The notes: generated by a model from the sequence alone, not told the origin. A DNA stretch of 60,000 nucleotides from Membranipora membranacea (GCA_914767715.1 OU612065.1:17610001-17670000); one strand, 5' to 3'; shown: positions 1 through 14,691, counted from the stretch's first letter. A program made the numbers and translations.

Positions 1-1474
1 TTAAGTTTTTGGTAATGTAACCTGAGGCATTGTGACTGTTACTTGACACTTGTATTTATCTTCCAAGCCATAGTACTAGTAGCTAGCCCAAGAGCAAGAC
101 CCATGATTTGCATGAATGATCAGGATGGGATAAATCATCTTCGCAATAGCATCAATGATAACAAACCCTCTTTTCTATTGAGCTTACAGAATCAATTATA
201 GTGTCTCTAACTAAAATAATACAATAAATATGTGAAACTGGACCAGCTTATCCATGAAGGGAGACCCTGCCTAGCTAGAAAAAAGAAGAAAAAAATCCAA
301 GCCAAATCCAGACTGGCAGCAGATCTGCATCTGTGAGATAACCATTAGCATGAACCTACCAAGTTCCAATTTTATGTTTTTTTAGAGAAAGGTGTGTCCT
401 GAGAACTATGAATGTCTTTTGTAGGTTCCAATCTAAGATGATAAGACGGAAGAGAAACAGTGATGAAAAAATTTACAACAGTTTCTTTGCCAACTCATTG
501 AATTGTACATTCACTGCAGTCCTATAAACCGGGTGTCCTTGACATTATGCTCTCTTAAGTTTGAAGGGAAAATAAGTTTATTTCATTTTATTTTTCATTG
601 ATTTGGACATTTTACTTTGTATCAGTTAAATCATTCAAAGTTGAGAGCTTTGAATCTTTATATACATTTTCTATGGTCTTGGGACATTTAAAAATCGGAT
701 AAAGGCTTGAGTAAGTGTTAAGTTTCGACTAAAACGTTACATTGCTTCTGAAAAATTGCACTTTTCATTTTAGCATCAGGGCACGCCTCTATGCTGTTTA
801 CATATTGGTTGTCGTGGAAACTAGAGATATATTTTGAAAATATCTCTCCGCGTTAAGACAGAAATATCTTAATATCAACTAAATCTTCACTATATGGGAA
901 CAAGAATGAATTGATGACTTCTTGAAACACATTTTATTAAATTCTGGATACATATGATGTAGAATTGATCATACTTTTTGAGCTATTATTTTCATCGTGA
1001 GGAGGCTTGTTACAGGAAAAGAGTGACTCGGTCCATTCCAAGTTTACAAAGTTTTCTCAACTAGCTATGGTAGTATGGTAATGCCAATGTACAGGAGTCA
1101 TTTCATTATCCAAATTCCTTGCTGCAATGTGTTATATACTGACATATAGTTGGTAATTGCTCACCCATGCAGTATATTCACTGCTGAAACAATCTATTCC
1201 AGCTCAATGGTACATCTGAGCCTATCTAAACCTAGATAATTCCACTTCCAGTCTCTGTGACTCTACTCTACTACCTACAGCAAACTGAGTGATTCAAGCT
1301 CTGGACACAACACTTACTAGCTACTACTGAACTTATTTGTAAATCAGCATGAGCGGTTATTGATAATCTCCAAAAACTAAACTAATCTGCTTCCATGACC
1401 ATACTCTGTGGGGGAACCTAACTCAAATACCAAGCCAATCAGATTCTTAAGACTGGAGAGAGGTCATCATCATC
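1..1474. other. Upstream flank, no gene recognised
   Basis: AT-rich DNA before the first kinase exon. I see no convincing coding exon on either strand and no repeat that I can name. It may hold the promoter and any untranslated first exon of the MAPK15-like gene, but I cannot point to a specific element. Confidence 0.5.
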
Positions 1475-4400
1475 ATGAGTTCCACATCAGAAGTTGAGGC
1501 TCATGTGACAAAGAAGTATGATATCAAGAAGAGGCTAGGCAAAGGAGTAAGTATAACTGCAATTAAAACATCTTTATTTTGTCATCGTGTTGAAAACAAC
1601 CAGTACCGGTATCAACAGTACACAGTCTATCGAGTTGCACCCTTGCATATTTTTAACATTTCAATTGTGCCAGATTGATCCCTCAGCAAGGAGGCTCGGA
1701 CAACAATTTTTTGTTGTTCTTAATTGGAAGACAAATGACCCTGATTATCAGGAGCTAGGCTGGGAATTGTGTTTAATGACCTCTACTGTAGTTTTGTAGG
1801 TGAGCTGGTTATTGGGCCTTCAAACTTGCAAAGCTGAACTCATAATGAAAGTATCATCTAGCTCTAGATTTTTAGAACAATTGAATAATTTATAACCCTG
1901 ACGGAGAGGACTTACCTGGAGTTTCATACCTTTCTTGTTACTTTTCAGGCCTATGGCATAGTATGGAAAGCATTGGATCGTCGCACAGGTGAAGTCGTCG
2001 CTTTGAAGAAGATATTTGATGCTTTTCGAAATCCAACAGATGCACAAAGAACTTTCCGAGAAATAATGTTTCTCCAAGAATTCGGTGATCATCCAAATAT
2101 TGTGAAACTCCACAATGTGATTCGGGCCGAAAACGACAAAGACATTTACCTGGTCTTTGAATTTATGGGTGAGCTTGCATGAGTGTATCCAATAATATGG
2201 CGTTTCTGTTGCTGGAAAGATACTACCCTGTTATAATATGTCAATCTTTTATAGCGCACACTCTATAAACATGCACATTTCTTTGACTAACGAAACTGAA
2301 CTTGAATGTGGTACAGATTGCATACAGCACAACAGCGTTTGTGCCAAAAGTTGGGTATGGCGTAAATATTCCCCACATCATGTATGTAACAAAAACGTTT
2401 CCAATTTTAGACACAGATCTTCACAATGTGGTAAAGAGGGGCAATATTCTCAAAGATATTCACAAAAGGTACATTATGTACCAGCTATTCAAAGGCATGC
2501 ATTATATGCACTCAGGCAATGTTATACATCGAGACCAGAAGGTAAGCTAGCTCGCTGATTTTTTCCCATGTAAACCGGGCTTTACTTATCTTAGCTCTAA
2601 TTATTCCCTGTGTTTAGATTTTGACGCCAAGCAGGGGAAATTCTCCATATTATCATCTTTAAATGTATGTTCAGCATTTATAAGAACATACTGGTTGAAC
2701 TTTTCCCTGACAAAAAAAGTAGTAAAATGTTTTTATTTGTGAGTCAACGTGTTTTCTCATGTTAGATAGGCCAGCATGCATGAGTTTGCTTGGTTTTACA
2801 AGTAGCCAGGGGAATGATTCATCCTAGTGGCTGGATGTGTTGGATACCGAATGTGGTAGAACTTTTCTTGTCATATATGATAGATCTTTGATAAGTGTAA
2901 ACACATCATTTCATACCCGTATAAAACTGATGCGACTTTCATAAATTCCATTTTAGCCATCAAACATCCTGTTAGATGGAGACTGCTTCGCAAAGATATG
3001 CGATTTTGGTCTGGCGCGCTCCTTGACTCAGATAGAACAGGATTATGAGGGAGATCCAAACCTTACTGAGTATGTGGCTACCAGGTGGTACAGAGCTCCT
3101 GAGATCCTACTTGGGTCGCACCGGTAAATTTTATGTGCTAGATTGTCAGATGGTTTGGTAGTGGGTCACCATAGGGTTATGTAACAATAATTCCATGTTT
3201 GGCACCCATATTTCATTAAAAATACCAATGCAATATAGAGGTTCTATGTTACAGAGGCTGGTAATTGCTCTTTGACTACAGGATATGGTTAAAGACTTTC
3301 AGTTTTTATGAGTCTGAAATAAAATGCAAAGCATGTCATAAGACATTATTGAGATTGGAACTATGTTCAACATTGCCATTTCTGATAAAGAAGTAATAAA
3401 AGAAACGAGTACAAGTTTGCTGCAGACCAACAGAATCCCCAGTACAATTCGTTTCACCTGCTCTACTAATTTGCACTCTACTGCAGGTCATAAAGCAGCT
3501 AATCTCTTTTTCAATCATGCTGACTTGACAAATACCACTGACAATTAGGGCATTGATAATACTTCTGATTGATTAGGTCTGTTGAAAGAGCATTTACCAT
3601 TACTGTGTACCATGGTCTTTGTATTTTGACTTGTTTGTTTGCAGTCTGCTCTCACGCTGTGCTATTGGTTTTTGTACTCAAACATGTTATTAATAATCTT
3701 GAGGCAGCAGCACACAGCTGAAACTCCCCAAAACAGCATCAAATCAATAACCATAGCTTGTGTTATGAATCTAAAATACCCCATAAGGAATATGTTTTTG
3801 ACTTCAAGATGAGTAATTGTTCATAGCTTTGTCATAGCTTGATGTGTATGTGAGTGTGACTGCCAGGTAAATGATAATATCCTACAACCACCTGCAATTG
3901 GTTTTATATTGATTTATACTTTTAGATATACTTTTGGTGTAGATATGTGGTCATGTGGGTGTATATTGGGTGAGATGGTTCTTGGTAAACCTCTCTTCCC
4001 CGGAAGCTCCACATTAAATCAAATAGAAAAGATCATGGCTTCTATCCCTCCTCCTACTCACGAAGGTTTGTTCATTATAAACCCTGTACATCTTATACAC
4101 CATAATTTGATTGAAAAAAATAACACTAAAGCCAGTAGCATTTATAATATCCCAAACAAATAATGCAACCTGTGGAAGGGGTGGACTGGGTAGTGGTGAA
4201 GCGGGGCTTTCAGGTCATGTATAAGGTAAGGTATTAGGTATTTCTGAATGTATTATTAAAGTTTGGCGGTAACAACTGAAATACTTTTTTTCAACTGTAG
4301 CTATTTTTTTGATAAAAAAATTTTTAGCCTGGCACAAGAATACAGAAAAGACCATAGTGCCAGCAAAGAATCATTCTCAGTTCAAGTCATGACTACAAAA

Positions 4401-7400
4401 TCATAACATCTCAATCCCCTGTGGTGGAGTTATCTTGGCCAGCTAATAGTACTAGCTGTATTAACAATACAACATAATGACCCAAGTTGTACTACCTAAG
4501 TGGCCTTTGTGAATGTGATACTCTTTCTACCCTATTTTTGTACCCTTCTCCTTATTGTACTAAGCTACAGGTACGGATCAAATTATTGTTCCATCTTGTA
4601 ACATTGTGATGATATTCGTTTTGTAGATATAGAAAGTATTAAATCCTCGTATGGTGCTTCTATACTTGAGAAGGCTGCTCTCAAGTAAGTATCCTCTATC
4701 CATGATCTATTAAAAGATAAAAATAATTACTATTACTACGTCTATGGTATACTCCATCTATCATTTGAGGCATTGGTGACACATGTGAGTTTTTCATGTA
4801 GAACCAAGTAAGTCTTTTACTCCTTGGAATATAGCATCTGCTATCGGCTCTTGTTTGTGTAATTATATGTGCGTCTGAGATTGACCCTACCATGTGTGTT
4901 AAATGATTTTGAAATTGAGCAATTAATGAAGGATGTCTTTAGTCCCATTCATAGGGGGTTACTATCACATGTTTTCTGTGTTAAATTGTTTGACACCCAA
5001 AACTAACTCGACATTTCTTGTTTATTTTTACCCAGGGAGTGAGTATTTCATCACCTGAGATATCCCTGAATCACTGTGTTTGGCTCATAATCATATATGT
5101 TTAGTTTCTTTGCACCTGCCAAGAAGTGGTAGCTCTTTTCTATCTCTTTATATGGTGTATACTATACTATACTAGGATAGACGTATATTGTGAAACTTTC
5201 GAAGAAAATATATGGATGCATTGTAAATTCATCATGAACATAAAGATAGTATTTATGTTTATTTGATCGGACAGTCCCTCCAATATGGAAAATGAAATAA
5301 CTGTAACTTATGAGAATTAATTATCAAGGAATAATGCCAGCACAAAAAGATTATCAAATCGAACATTGTAAAATGATTTTGAGCAGATTGCTATTTTTGT
5401 TTTATTATAATTTGAAATATTGTTTGCTGCTGATAATTGATGAAAACTGTTGAACGAAAATCATTTCATATCTGGCAGCACAACAGTCATTTAAATTTGA
5501 CTCTATAAGTGTTTGTCAGGGATAGACGATCTCAATATCAGCTGGAACATTGTTACCTGACTCTTCTGTCTTGTTTCACATGTATGAGTGATTTCTATGC
5601 ACATATATACCATCCAAGTATTTCCCCCAGATATAAGGCATGTCACGACACAGTATTTGAGAGTAAATTGGGAAAGAGAACCCATCTGTTTTTATCCCAC
5701 TCAAAAGAACGGAAACATAATGAAGTTACATTTTGGAGCTAAAAACGTTACATTATATCGATAGCCAAGATAATACTTATAATATTATTTGATTGTACAC
5801 ATTTTTATCACAGGCCTAGGAAGAATTTGGATGAGTTAGTGCCAGATGCAACAGCAGATGCTCTGGATCTGATGAGGAAACTGCTGCAGTTTAACCCTGA
5901 TAAGAGAATTACTGCAGAGCAGGCACTCAAACATCCTTTTGTAGCTAGGTAAGCTAAGAAATAAGTAAATTTTTGACTGTTGCTGACCTAGGAGGTTGTG
6001 AGATCGATCCAAATTACTCTGGTATTCATGATTGCTAGTAAATAAGAGCTTTAAGATATTTCTCTCCCATGTTAAAAAAAACAATCTGTCAGCTCGAGCA
6101 TTATTTAATGTCCTGCAGTTGCATACCAATTGTACCAAACATTTCAATCTTGCTGGCCAACTTCTCACGGTTGCCCTTCATATTCATGAATGTATTGCCT
6201 TATAAATCTGTAAGACGGACTCTGCTCAGATCAGTTTTTTTTTACCATAAACATATGAATACTTATAATTTTTATTTATGGTTTTTACTATTTTATTGAG
6301 AATCTTAGACTAAAAGAGTAGTTGTTCTCTCACTGAGGTTTAAATCAGAGAAAAGATAACTCCTGAATTATGCTTTAGATTTTACAAGCCAAGTGAAATC
6401 CAGACAGCGGAACGAGAAGTAGTTCCAATACTCAGTGATGATATACAGTTAAGTGTGGAGGAATACAGGAGCAAACTTTATGAGGTTAGTTTGGAACAAA
6501 CACTTTACCACAATAGTCTTTTTTCGTCACTGAATCTTGTAAGGATATAATGCAAAACTTTTTTATACATTACATGGATTTGTATTCTCTAATCACGCAA
6601 TTGAGATTTGAATAAATAAATTTTTTTTTCAAGGTGTTACTTACACCATCTGGTACACAGCTGCAGGAAGAAATGAGCAATGTATTTATTTTTTAAGTAT
6701 CATTATAAATATTGTTTCTTCTTTGCCAGATATACGGATTATGCATGCATTATAAAGTATGTTATGTTACTAATTAGTTCAAATTATTATTTTATTTTTT
6801 ATGTTCGAAACTGCTTCTGGATTACCTTGATGCTTTAGTTATGTTAGTTAACCTACCTAACAGAACTTATGAACACCCACCACCTAAAGATCCCTTTGCT
6901 GACTTTCAAATATATTCGAATGGTTGTATTATGTAGATGATTTTGCAAAAGAAGGCTGACAGAAGAAGACGGCGTGCAGAGTCAGTAGCCAAAGTACGAG
7001 AGGACACAAAAGAACAGATTCCACCTGCAGCACCTGCAGGCCCACCTATCAAATATCAGCATGACACAAAGAAACAGGACCAGGGAGATTATCAAGCTAC
7101 CCCCAAATATCAGCCAGAAGTACACCCCAAAACAACAACATCTAAACACCCCATGTATGGAAATGGAGATTACAATCACAACACCTCACCAAAACATCAT
7201 CAGTACCAACAAGGACCTCCCCCCGCAGATGGAGGCATCCCTTCACCTACTGATAAGCCCAGAGTAGCTCATTATGGATCAAGTCAGAGTGTAAACAATA
7301 ACAACAGCGTCGGCTATGGCAATTATCAAACTCAACCTCAACAGAACTCCTTTGCTGTTGGTAAGTGTAAACAAATTTTGATCTCTACCTCATCTTTGCT

Positions 7401-8621
7401 TACATGAATATGAATTTTCCGGTTTACACGATTACACTCTTTTCAAGCCCAACAAAATGTCACTTATAGAATCTGATACACCTAGTTCATCCAGATCAGT
7501 ATTATTGTGGACCACAGTTACATTTTGTTGGCTTAGCAGTAGAGGAGTCTTTGTAGTTTACCAGCTCATGCTTTGCTTTTTTGATTGAAATGAAGGATTC
7601 CGTATCATGTGTTTTAGCTTTTGGGAGGACGGTGCAGTCAGGAAATCCTAGACCAAAGTCTCACCTTCTTCAGAGAAAGAATAGTTTTGGTGCTGCGGTA
7701 AGTCAACCTCAATCTTTCTGCCAAGATCAGAATTAGTCCTTCGTAATGACTCTCTGCAAATAGAGTTGCATGGTCTGTCCTGCACAAATCACAGCAGAAA
7801 AATGACATGATGTTGAAGTTAAAAAAGGATGGGATTGAACCTTGAATTTTATTGATTTGTTATAATATTTACAGATATTTTTCTTTTTGTAGGATGCCCC
7901 ATATGACACACCAAAACCTTCACAGAGACAGGCATCAGCACCAGTGGCAGCAGGTCGTCACAGACCTTCACAAAATACCTCATTCTTCAGACAAGCTGCC
8001 AACCCGATTATCACAAGAGATGACAGAACAGGCCTGCAAATACAAAGCCAGAGGATTGTAAGTAGTTTTGAGCCCGCTGCTATATACCCATGAATTCATA
8101 TCAGTGTTTGAGACTCATCGATTAAAGCCAGAGTGGTTTTCTCAACCAAATCAACACAAATCTGCTGCCACTGTTATGATTTGAATAAAGATATTTAGCA
8201 GACTCCCTCAGTAAAACCTGAATGAAGGTAATAAATGTTATATTGACTGTGCATTGCTGGGTACTTATCGTAATGGGTTGGGGTACCCACAAAAATAGCA
8301 TAATGTTACATCAGTATTGGCAGTGACATTATTGTAAGTTGGTGATTCCCCATTGTCAGTGTTAACGGTTAAAAGATGTGAGGCTAAGTTGATACCAGCG
8401 TTCCTACTGAACTATAATTATTTATTTACCTACAGATGCCAGGTCGAGGTGCCGCTGCAAAACCTGTGAAGCCGAGGGCTGCTTTTGGTAAAAAGCAGTT
8501 TGACAACACAAGAAACACGTCAGCGACTGGCCAGGCTAGAGCAGGACTGGGTAGCTATACACAAGCTCATGGTACCATCACATCATCTGGACTGGCTGCT
8601 CTCCGCCAAAATAAGTGGTGA
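1475..8621 (+). CDS. MAPK15: MAPK15/ERK7-like atypical MAP kinase, 12 exons, 627 aa
   Basis: Predicted exons: 1475-1546, 1949-2168, 2411-2541, 2957-3123, 3926-4065, 4627-4684, 5814-5948, 6379-6484, 6937-7360, 7618-7697, 7893-8057, 8436-8621. All joins have GT-AG ends and keep phase. The kinase domain shows the glycine loop [12 protein letters not shown] (about residues 21-32), lysine 44 in VVALKK, the catalytic loop HRDQKPSN with D139, DFG at 157-159 and the activation motif TEY at 178-180. HRDQK (instead of HRDLK) and TEY are typical of ERK7/MAPK15. The tail (about 340-627) is disordered and rich in Pro, Gln and Asn, and ends with a GSYTQAHGT segment like the conserved C-terminal GYSQAYGT of mammalian MAPK15. 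Family knowledge: a constitutively autophosphorylating kinase linked to cilia, autophagy and secretion. It lies in tandem, same strand, with the FKBP gene about 1.6 kb downstream. Confidence 0.95.
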
Positions 8622-10179
8622 GCTAGCAAATGAGTTGTCTGCTCTTGCTAATGGAAAGCACGGTCGATCGGAAGTTGCATGTTATTTTGTGGTGAACTAT
8701 ATAAGCTTGCCATCGAAACATGAATATGAAAGCCATTTTATCGGGATATTTATAGATGTTGGTGTAATCGGCAAGCTCAAGGGTAATTTTGTGTTTACTA
8801 AATCAACACTACTAAACTTAAAAAAAAACTTCTTTGTAAGAAAACTCAAATTTGAAGCTATCCGTCCGTTTGAAGCTCTATGTATACTGGATTGTGGTTG
8901 ACATGTTTTACTCATACAAATAATATCAGCTGTGTATCTGCCATGATTTGTTTCCGTCCATGATAAAATATTCACACGTTGTGGTTTTGCCAAAATCTTC
9001 TTTTTTTTCAAAACATAGTCATTAACGCTATGTATCATGCTTGTGTCTCAAATTTTACATTTGACATGTAGATAAATTATCTGATAGCGTTGTTTCGTGT
9101 TGATGCACCTTTGTTTTGAATTCACACTTTATTGCAAGTTATGATTGTGTGACATTATTGTCAAAATGTCCAGTTCATCAGCAACTATTATTGCCATATG
9201 AATTATATATCAAATATAAATACAATATAAAATATAATACATTCATTCGATTGATACAAATTAACTAGTAATATAATGAGACTCATATAAATCCTTACTG
9301 ATTATGGTTCCATAGTGCTTTGGTAGCATTTGATAATTAAATAGGGTTATTGGCTAACAATAAAATGTTAATGGCCGAGAAACTGCGCAGAAAAACAGCT
9401 GGTTAGGCTATGATTCTAGGATAATCCAGTTATGCTGATTTAGATGTATATTTAAAAAAAAACCTGCAGAACCATTCCAACACCAGCAGAGGTGGAAAAG
9501 AATTGCTGTGTTTGGCTTGGCCTAATCTCACCATGCCCTACCCTGTATTCAGCACAGTAGCAACGCCATGAAACGCCATGACCCATACAAATTCTTGGCC
9601 TAACTAACCATGTTCCTCAATCAAAGGTAATTTCCAGTTTTTTGGTTTGGCGATTCAGCCTCAGCTAATGACAGAAATGTTTTGATCCGGATTTTTATTT
9701 GCACTAGAATATTCTATCGTGGAAATAGAAATCCGGAGTGTCTGGAAAAAGCGACCAAAATATTCCATTTGTTCATGGAGTTTAATGCATCTTGTTTGGG
9801 AGAAGCTGGTATCTGACTAATCAGAGAAGTGTCAGGGATGGAACCAGATAGTCTTGCTTGGCAAAGCTTGTCAAGACGGCTAAGAACTGGTAAAGCAAGA
9901 AGTGATCGTTCATTGGGTAAAGTTACTAATATTATTACTTGTGAGTTGCATTACCATTGAGACATGAATTTAATGTTTCCCGCACTATATCCCTTTGCCC
10001 AATCAAATCACTGGTTTGCTCACAGCAGTTGTCGTAAATTGTATTCTAGCTGTGCTGTGGCAACGTGTTTAGAGAATTGAGTGGCAAGCAGGGAGTCCAA
10101 TTGGAGACTTGTTTTTCTAGAAGAATTAGTGAAAACCAATAAAAAGAACATGGTTGTCTTGAATGAAGATGTGCCTGGC
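8622..10179. other. Intergenic: MAPK15-like 3' flank and FKBP 5' flank
   Basis: About 1.6 kb without a convincing exon. It holds the 3' UTR of the kinase gene and the promoter side of the FKBP gene. Candidate poly(A) signals are ATTAAA at 9336 and AATAAA at 9359. No transposon was recognised here. Confidence 0.5.
9359..9364 (+). terminator. Candidate poly(A) signal of the MAPK15-like gene
   Basis: AATAAA on the plus strand about 740 bp after the stop codon, the first canonical hexamer I found downstream. An ATTAAA variant lies about 20 bp before it. The 3' UTR would be rather long, so this is tentative. Confidence 0.3.
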
Positions 10180-10373
10180 ATGTTCTGGGGTAGGTAGACA
10201 ACAAATTTCCATACATTTACCATAAACTGTTAAAGAAAGTAATTATTTTTTGTTGTTGATTTGAACATCATCATTCATTCATGATCATGATTGATCATCA
10301 TCATTCATTGTTGTATCATCTTTGAATGAAGTATGCCATGCACAGGTCTACTCCAAAACATGATTGCCTGGCC

Positions 10374-10407
<34 letters not shown>

Positions 10408-13400
10408 TATATATGTTTCAAAACAATTATTTTATATTAAAATTATATAGCTAAAAGTCAATTTGAACAACTACCTAATAATTCATTATTATGTAGGTAT
10501 CTGCATGTCTTTGTGACTGTCTTCAATTTACAAATATATATGTATGTAGTATATAAATATATAGTAATTTCTTTTATCTAAATGCAGGTCTGACTCTGGA
10601 TCAAGGCAAAAGATACACACAGACTGTGGAGTCTTCTTTCCATGTATCAATGGCAGCTATTGAACCAAAAGGTGATTGAATAATGCTTTCTGTAGCATCA
10701 ATTCTCGGAGTAATTTTTGTCAAAGCTACTGTTTCCCTAAGTTGTGTGTGAATGGAGGTTTTGGTAACACTATATCATTATGTTGAATTGAAAGTGGAAG
10801 TTATCATGAGTAAAGTAGGATTGGTGCTATGATAACTGACAATTCAGGGCATTCCTCCTCAGGTGATGTCAAGTACCAGCGAGGTTGATTCATATGTTTG
10901 TTAATGACGGTATCACATGATTCACAGCCATACATCTTCTTTTTGTTGATCGATATACATGTTAGACTTACCACATTTATTTTTTACTTTTAAGCTGGTT
11001 CAAAGGATATAGTCTCTGTATACCTCAAACACAATAATATGGAATATCTCCTCTGCTCACTACAGCAGGGCACATTGTTTCAGCAGACCTTAGATTTAGG
11101 ATTTGAAATCGGAGAAGAGCTTACATTTTTCACCAATGGAAAAGGTGGGTAACCCTTTATAAATTATATATATATTATATATATATTTATATTTGGAACA
11201 TTTGTTTAATTTTCCTGAGCCCTACATGCAATGCACAAATAAGCGTAAAATTATTTTATGCCGTTTCTCTTATTGTCACTTATACTGTGCAATTAACATC
11301 TTGCAAATTACAACTCTCTACTTTCAGCCGGCGCAGTTCATCTGACGGGATACAGAGTCGAGTCACAGGATGATGAGAGGGATGAGGATGATATGAGCGA
11401 TATGTCTGATGAAGAAGAGGAAGGTATGATTGCACAACAGAAATTTTTTTTATAGCAAACTGGTCTAATTGAATCAATGATTTATTGCGATTAGATAATT
11501 GAAACACTTAATTTTCTATTTGAATTAAAAAAATCTGTGTATAGAAAATATTATGCATGGCATTGCTGCAAAACTTGGACCTTCTTAGTAGTCATGGTTC
11601 ATTTGCGAGCAGGAAGAGTAGGATAGTCAAAAACTACTACAACTGGTAGTGATGCCAGTATCCACTTAGCCATAGGGAGGCTGATTGTGTTACATGAATG
11701 AACAATTTTATCCAAATAAAATTTGATTTTCAGTTGAGACCCCACCAGCTAAGAAATCCAAGATGTCCGGAGCAGGAGATGGTAAGAAATCCAAAGGGAA
11801 CCCAGTGTTAGATTTTGATGAGGCAGATGATAGCGATGAGGAAGATGATGATGATGACAGCGATATGGATGGCCTACTTGCTAATGTGAGTTATGATGTG
11901 AAAGTGTATTATATGATCAAATTTTGCTTTTGGAAAAACATATTGATATGCGAACAACATCCTGTCCTGGCACTAATATCCAATCTATAGGATTATTCCA
12001 TGATCATTTTCTGTAAGAAAAAGCTTGGCTTGTGTAATTCAGATGGCTGAGGAAGGTGATAGCGATGAGGAGGATGATGATGAGGATTCTGAAGACGATG
12101 ATGAGGATGATATTTCTGATGATGAGGATGATATGTCTGATGGTGAAATGCAAGCCGGTGAGTGTTTGACTAGCAGAACACACTGCTTAGTTGGTCTACT
12201 GCTTAAGGCCGCTCCCATTCGAATTGTCAACAACGTGTTATACACTATTAATCAAATTGTTCAATCATTTAGTGCAGGAGGGAAAGTATGCTATGGATGA
12301 TAAAGCAATACCTCTCTCAGGTCATGACTTCTTACAGGGTGGTCACAGAGACTCTCAGTCTCAACCTGGAACTACCCATTAAACATACAGGGATAATAAA
12401 TATATAGTTCAATATAGTATGACAACTTCCCCCCCCCCCACCTCTAGTATTAACTTGCAGAACAGATTAATTTTATTTACGCTTGTAAAAGAGAGCTATT
12501 GATTATCAGGCCTCTTTGCAGCTAGTCGTTCAATCCTCAATTCATTCACAGTGCACCATTCTTTCATGTAGTGGCTGATCAAATCAGGAAGAAACTCATG
12601 CAAGAAGAAGCAGCTAAAAAGGTAGGCTTATTTGCTACAAATCCTCAGCTAACGGCTTGAAAATTGTTGTGCATACGACTTCCAATGTAATGATGACAAA
12701 TGAGACTACATTCAAGTTGTATCATCAGAGCAAAGAGCATGTCGTGAGAATAACGGTGCTCATTCGAGGGGTAAGAGAAATTCCTGTAAGCATGGCGCGA
12801 TTAAAAAGGATAAGCTAAGGTGTCCAATTCATGTTAATATTTCATATTTACAGGGTAAAGACAAGAAACAGGATAAACAAATGAATGGAAAGCACGAGAA
12901 ATCTCCAGCCAAGCAACAGCAGCAGAAAAAACAGGATGCCAAGACTCCCCAACAACAGAATAAGAACAAGGAGCAGTCCAAGACTCCCCAAACTCAGGGT
13001 AAAGACAAGCAAGCTAAAACACCACAGACACAAGGCAAGGATAAACAGCAGGGTAAAACTCCACAGCAGGGTAAAACTCCACAAGATAAGAAAGAGCCTG
13101 TAAAAACTCCCAAACAAGGCCAAGCAAGCAAAACACCACAGAAGAGGAAACTGCCCAGTGGTGTCACAGTCGAAGATTTGAAGGAAGGTCATGGGCCAGA
13201 GGCTAAAACCAATAAAATGGTGAGTGATTGTGCAAGACAGTGCTATATGCCACCCAAGAAAACCTTATTTTGGTCTTCTTGGTATCATATATGTATCACT
13301 AAATCCTACCTTACGTCACACATGTGAACAAGAAAGGAGGAAACATCGTACAACAGTCTTTGCTGATGTCATCATATTTTATTGGAAGCACTTGATACTA

Positions 13401-14412
13401 TAACCTCAAACACGACTTTTTGTGATGAAACTTTCCAATATTGGTTTCTGCTGACTTTTTCTGATATGGACCATCTGCATCATTTTCAAGTTGCTGTTTT
13501 TGACTGATGTCATGGGATTACTTCAGTATTTGTTCAATATTCTTTTAGGTACATGTGTACTACACAGGCAAACTAACTAGTGGTAAAGTGTTTGACTCAA
13601 GCACTAGCGGTCGTCCTTTCAAGTTCAGACTGGGTAAAAATGAGGTCATCAAAGGTTGGGAGCTCGGCGTACAAGGTAAGCCAGCAACTTACAGGAGGAA
13701 TTCAGTCTGTGAACCTTGATGTGAGCATTGACATAAAGAAATTGACACCCACATATAATAACTTGATGATGCATTAACAATGTCTGGCCAAACAATTGAT
13801 TTTCTTTTGTTGCTTTTTTAGGAATGAAAGTTGGAGGAAAACGAAGGCTGACCATTCCACCAAATCTTGCGTAAGTAATCTATCTTGTAGGGACATAATA
13901 ATAACATTGTTCTAAGAACTTTGAATGTCACAATACGATCGTTACATGAGAAATAAAGCAGATGCATTTGTATGGATAACTTTTGCATTGCGGTTGCAAA
14001 ATCTTGTAGTTGTCTTCTCCAGGTACGTGAAATTGTGGTCATGTATACGTTTCACATTGTTGGTCACTTTTGACATTTACGTGATCCTGAGTTAAACACT
14101 GATGACAATGGAAACTACAATCTACAATGAATTATAGGAATTGTCGTATCATTTAGATCGAGGAACGAGATGGTTTCCCTCGACAAACAGTTTCAAAGAT
14201 TTAGTAACCTCTATTGTTGGCCAATTTCTCACATGGGCCGTACCTCTAAGCATTTAAATCCTTCATTTATGACGTGTACAAGGACACACCTCATTGTAGG
14301 CAGTTTCCGTAACAAAATATCTCATTGTTGTAGCTACGGAAGCACCAAACTGGACGGCATTCCACCAAATAGCACATTATGTTTTGACGTTGAACTGAAG
14401 GCCGCATCATAG
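10180..14412 (+). CDS. Nucleoplasmin-like FKBP (FKBP39/FKBP46 type) peptidyl-prolyl isomerase, 11 exons, 425 aa
   Basis: Predicted exons: 10180-10189, 10588-10671, 10995-11144, 11328-11423, 11734-11885, 12043-12157, 12572-12621, 12854-13219, 13549-13675, 13822-13870, 14334-14412; phases agree throughout. The first coding exon is 10 nt (Met-Phe-Trp plus one base) and completes the family's opening MFWG. Domains in order: nucleoplasmin-like fold (about 1-105, with [16 protein letters not shown]), long Asp/Glu-Ser tracts (about 110-205), a Lys/Gln-rich basic linker with repeats of the form GK-TPQ (about 220-310), then the FKBP domain (about 315-425: [54 protein letters not shown]). Family knowledge: nuclear histone chaperone/prolyl isomerases of invertebrates and fungi. 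The Y, D, F and W residues of the FK506 pocket appear present, so isomerase activity is plausible. Confidence 0.93.
10376..10404. repeat. (TA)n microsatellite
   Basis: Uninterrupted TA dinucleotide run in the first intron of the FKBP gene. Shorter TA-rich runs recur near 10535-10562 and 11165-11190 in the same gene. Confidence 0.85.
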
Positions 14413-14685
14413 GTTATACGTGAACGATCTCAGTTGTGTTCAGTGTTTCATTTCAACTGGCAAACATCTTTATTACCATACCATTGTGGTATCTGGAGTT
14501 TATGCTTTTCTAGTCTTTGTGAGACAGATTTAATATGCTTTCAACAGAAACGAGGCTGTGTACATTTTAATTAGTCTTAAATTTTTCATCATGCTTTAAC
14601 TGTAGTTGAATTTCTCATGTGCATATCTGAGGTGTTGTATATTTTGATATGATTAGTCACATAAAAATCACCATTTTACAAAGAA

Positions 14686-14691
14686 AATAAA
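14686..14691 (+). terminator. Poly(A) signal of the FKBP gene
   Basis: AATAAA on the plus strand 274 bp downstream of the FKBP stop codon, the most plausible cleavage signal for that transcript. Confidence 0.6.

Noticed and set aside
12039-12245. Serine-rich ORF on the minus strand
   Set aside because: It is the antisense shadow of the Asp/Glu-coding GAT/GAG tract of the FKBP gene.
12276-12330. Extra exon of the FKBP gene between acidic-tract exons
   Set aside because: A CAG acceptor and a GT donor are present, but the phase carried from the previous exon meets a stop codon. Skipping it keeps the frame.
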